From: Solirubrobacteraceae bacterium
GTDB taxonomy: Bacteria; Actinomycetota; Thermoleophilia; Solirubrobacterales; Solirubrobacteraceae
Length of the DNA: 64,000 nt
NCBI GenBank assembly: GCA_030447785.1
Contig: JAUJOF010000006.1
Coordinates: 62,001 to 126,000, forward strand
Reading direction: 5' to 3'
Made by a program: the position numbers and the translations under genes. Shown here one piece after another: positions 62,780-64,000 of this stretch; within the stretch, counting starts at the first letter, position 1; every line of letters starts with the position of its first letter. Under the pieces are notes generated by a model that had not been told where the DNA came from, searched no databases, and worked only from the letters and a program-made list of their open reading frames with translations.

Positions 62780-63535
62780 CTAGGCCTGTTCCCCCAGCAC
62801 GCCCGCCAGCGCGGCGTCGAAGGCGGTGCGAACCCCGTGGCGCTCCAGCGCGGCCAGCCCGCGGGCGGTCGACCCGCCCGGTGAGGTGACCTCGCGGCGC
62901 ACGGCCAGAGTATCCATCCCGCGGCGGCGGATGAGCTCCGCGCTGCCGCCCATGGTGCCGACCACGAGCTCGGCGGCCAGGTCGGCGGGCAGGCCGCGGC
63001 GCACGCCCGCGTCGACCTGGGCCTCGGCCACCAGCGCGTAGTAGGCGGGCGCGTTGCTCATCAGGCCCATCGCGGTGTCGAGCTGCTCCTCGTCGAGGGT
63101 GACCACGGGCCCGAGACGGTCGAAGCGCTCGATCACCGCGCGCGTGAAGGCCTCGTCCTCCTCGCCGTCGCGCGCGTGCAGGCACACGCCGCGGTTGACC
63201 TCCACCGGCGTGCTGGGCAGCATCCGCACCGCGGGGATGTCGGGGTAGGCGTGCTTGACGGCCTCCAGCGGGACGCCGCCCAGGATGGAGACCACCCCCC
63301 GGGCGCGGCCGGCCACCTCCGCGGCCACCGCCTCGAGTTGCGCGGGCTTGTGGCACAGCACCACCGCTTCGGCCTGCTCGGCCAGTTGCCCGTTGGTCTC
63401 CACGGCCTCGCCGCCGACCTCGGCGGCCAGCGCCCGCGCGCGCGCGGGCAGCACGTCCGTGCACAGCACCGGGTCGCCCCAGCCGCGCGCCATGGCACGA
63501 GCCATGTTCCCTGAGCCGATCAGCCCCAGCCGCAT
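62780..63535 (-). CDS. proC: Pyrroline-5-carboxylate reductase
   Basis: ProC makes proline from pyrroline-5-carboxylate with NAD(P)H. The 251-residue protein has RLGLIGSGNMARAMARGW (dinucleotide fold), VRMLPSTPVEVNRGVCLHAR, and the C-terminal TMGGSAELIRRRGMDTLAVR with REVTSPGGSTARGLAALERH. ATG 63535 is preferred; TTG at 63541 would add two residues. It sits between sepF and yggT, the usual actinobacterial place. Confidence 0.93.
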   Translation of the reverse strand: MRLGLIGSGNMARAMARGWGDPVLCTDVLPARARALAAEVGGEAVETNGQLAEQAEAVVLCHKPAQLEAVAAEVAGRARGVVSILGGVPLEAVKHAYPDIPAVRMLPSTPVEVNRGVCLHARDGEEDEAFTRAVIERFDRLGPVVTLDEEQLDTAMGLMSNAPAYYALVAEAQVDAGVRRGLPADLAAELVVGTMGGSAELIRRRGMDTLAVRREVTSPGGSTARGLAALERHGVRTAFDAALAGVLGEQA

Positions 63536-63560
63536 CGGCAAGGAGTCTAGGAACCAGCCC

Positions 63561-64000
63561 TCAGGACTGGTTGAAGAAGCCCTTCTCGATGAGGCGGGCG
63601 CGCTCTTCGGCCGAGATCTCGACGTTGCGCGGGGTGAGCATGAAGACCTTGTCGGCGATGCGCTGCATCCCGCCGTCCAGGGCGTAGGTCAGGCCACTGG
63701 CGAAGTCGATGAGACGCTTGGACAGGTCGGTGTCGGCGCCCTGCAAGTTGAGGATCACGGGGACGGTGTCCTTGAAGCGGTCGGCGACCTGCTGGGCGTC
63801 GTTGAAGGACTTGGGAACCACCAGATGCACGCGCACGTCCCTTCCGTTGCGGCCCCCCTGCACCGGGCGCAGCTGCGCCGTACGCGAGGAGGGGGCGTCG
63901 TCGTCGGCGAAGATCTCATCGAAGTCGCTGCCGCGCCGGCGGTTGGGCATCCGCCGGACGTTGGGCCGTTCGCGGTAGCGATCCTCCAGCTCGGCCTCGG
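63561..64000 (-). CDS. sepF: Cell division protein SepF (5' end outside window)
   Basis: SepF anchors FtsZ to the membrane in actinobacteria. The visible 146 residues include an acidic/Arg linker (ELEDRYRERPNVRRMPNRRR) and the core: VRVHLVVPKSFNDAQQVADR, VPVILNLQGADTDLSKRLID, FASGLTYALDGGMQRIADKV and FMLTPRNVEIS. The N-terminal amphipathic helix lies beyond the right edge. The internal ATG at 63950 is not the start because coding continues upstream in frame. Confidence 0.93.
   Translation of the reverse strand, partial: EAELEDRYRERPNVRRMPNRRRGSDFDEIFADDDAPSSRTAQLRPVQGGRNGRDVRVHLVVPKSFNDAQQVADRFKDTVPVILNLQGADTDLSKRLIDFASGLTYALDGGMQRIADKVFMLTPRNVEISAEERARLIEKGFFNQS

Overview
The window is a high-GC actinobacterial chromosome segment. 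Gene content and order fit a deep-branching class such as Thermoleophilia (Solirubrobacterales-like). The evidence is a MurT/GatD lipid II amidation pair, an FHA (GarA-like) gene next to a MerR gene, a small single-motif RsiG-type anti-sigma factor, and the actinobacterial chain sepF-proC-yggT-lspA-rluD / rpsB-tsf-pyrH-frr-uppS-cdsA / dxr-rseP-ispG-proS. The taxonomic call is inference; no rRNA or tRNA gene was seen.

Layout. 0-4.4 kb: a partial osmoprotectant-type ABC ATPase, then a coupled operon of lipid kinase, murT, a SAM methyltransferase and gatD. 4.5-11.8 kb: a cyclophilin lipoprotein, small membrane proteins, a phosphoesterase, an Asp23/AmaP/DUF6286 envelope cluster, a STAS protein and a lipoprotein. 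11.8-20.7 kb: a tetR-glpD-alkyl-DHAP synthase-like operon, a DivIVA-domain protein, two paralogous mini membrane proteins, a methyltransferase, Mug glycosylase and a glycolipid-binding-like protein. 20.7-26.7 kb: an accessory zone rich in broken genes (haloalkane dehalogenase-like, DehI-like, nucleotidyltransferase, DUF2332). 26.8-38.5 kb: YihY, HU, two hydrolases, an interrupted CnoX-like thioredoxin, DinB, a riboswitch-controlled RlpA-like protein, an amidohydrolase, glutamine-dependent NadE, a thioesterase and an HTH/TM/anti-sigma-like hybrid. 38.4-43 kb: apt, MerR, FHA, rsiG, pgsA-like and proS, all leftward. 43-48.6 kb: a secreted glycosidase, a tetR/membrane-protein pair, ispG and an FMN oxidase. 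48.7-52.4 kb: an inserted island with an AAA ATPase, a broken DUF4276 gene and an HsdM relic. 52.5-64 kb: the isoprenoid, translation and division block rseP-dxr, cdsA-uppS-frr-pyrH-tsf-rpsB, rluD-lspA-yggT-proC-sepF, interrupted by a broken PHP gene.

The leftward core genes are packed with ATGA, GTGA or TGATG overlaps, so most are probably translationally coupled. Accessory genes interrupt the ancestral rseP-ispG and cdsA-dxr neighbourhoods. At least nine genes carry apparent single-base frame breaks, often at G or C runs, while the essential genes are intact. This may be real decay or residual indels in the assembly.

The main leads are: a dispersed intergenic repeat that starts exactly at TAG stop codons and also fills the tsf-pyrH gap; a single-motif RsiG with a Gln-to-His change in the c-di-GMP signature; a c-di-AMP riboswitch followed by a self-complementary Shine-Dalgarno; a methyltransferase embedded between murT and gatD; and a GlpD plus alkyl-DHAP synthase-like pair under a TetR regulator.
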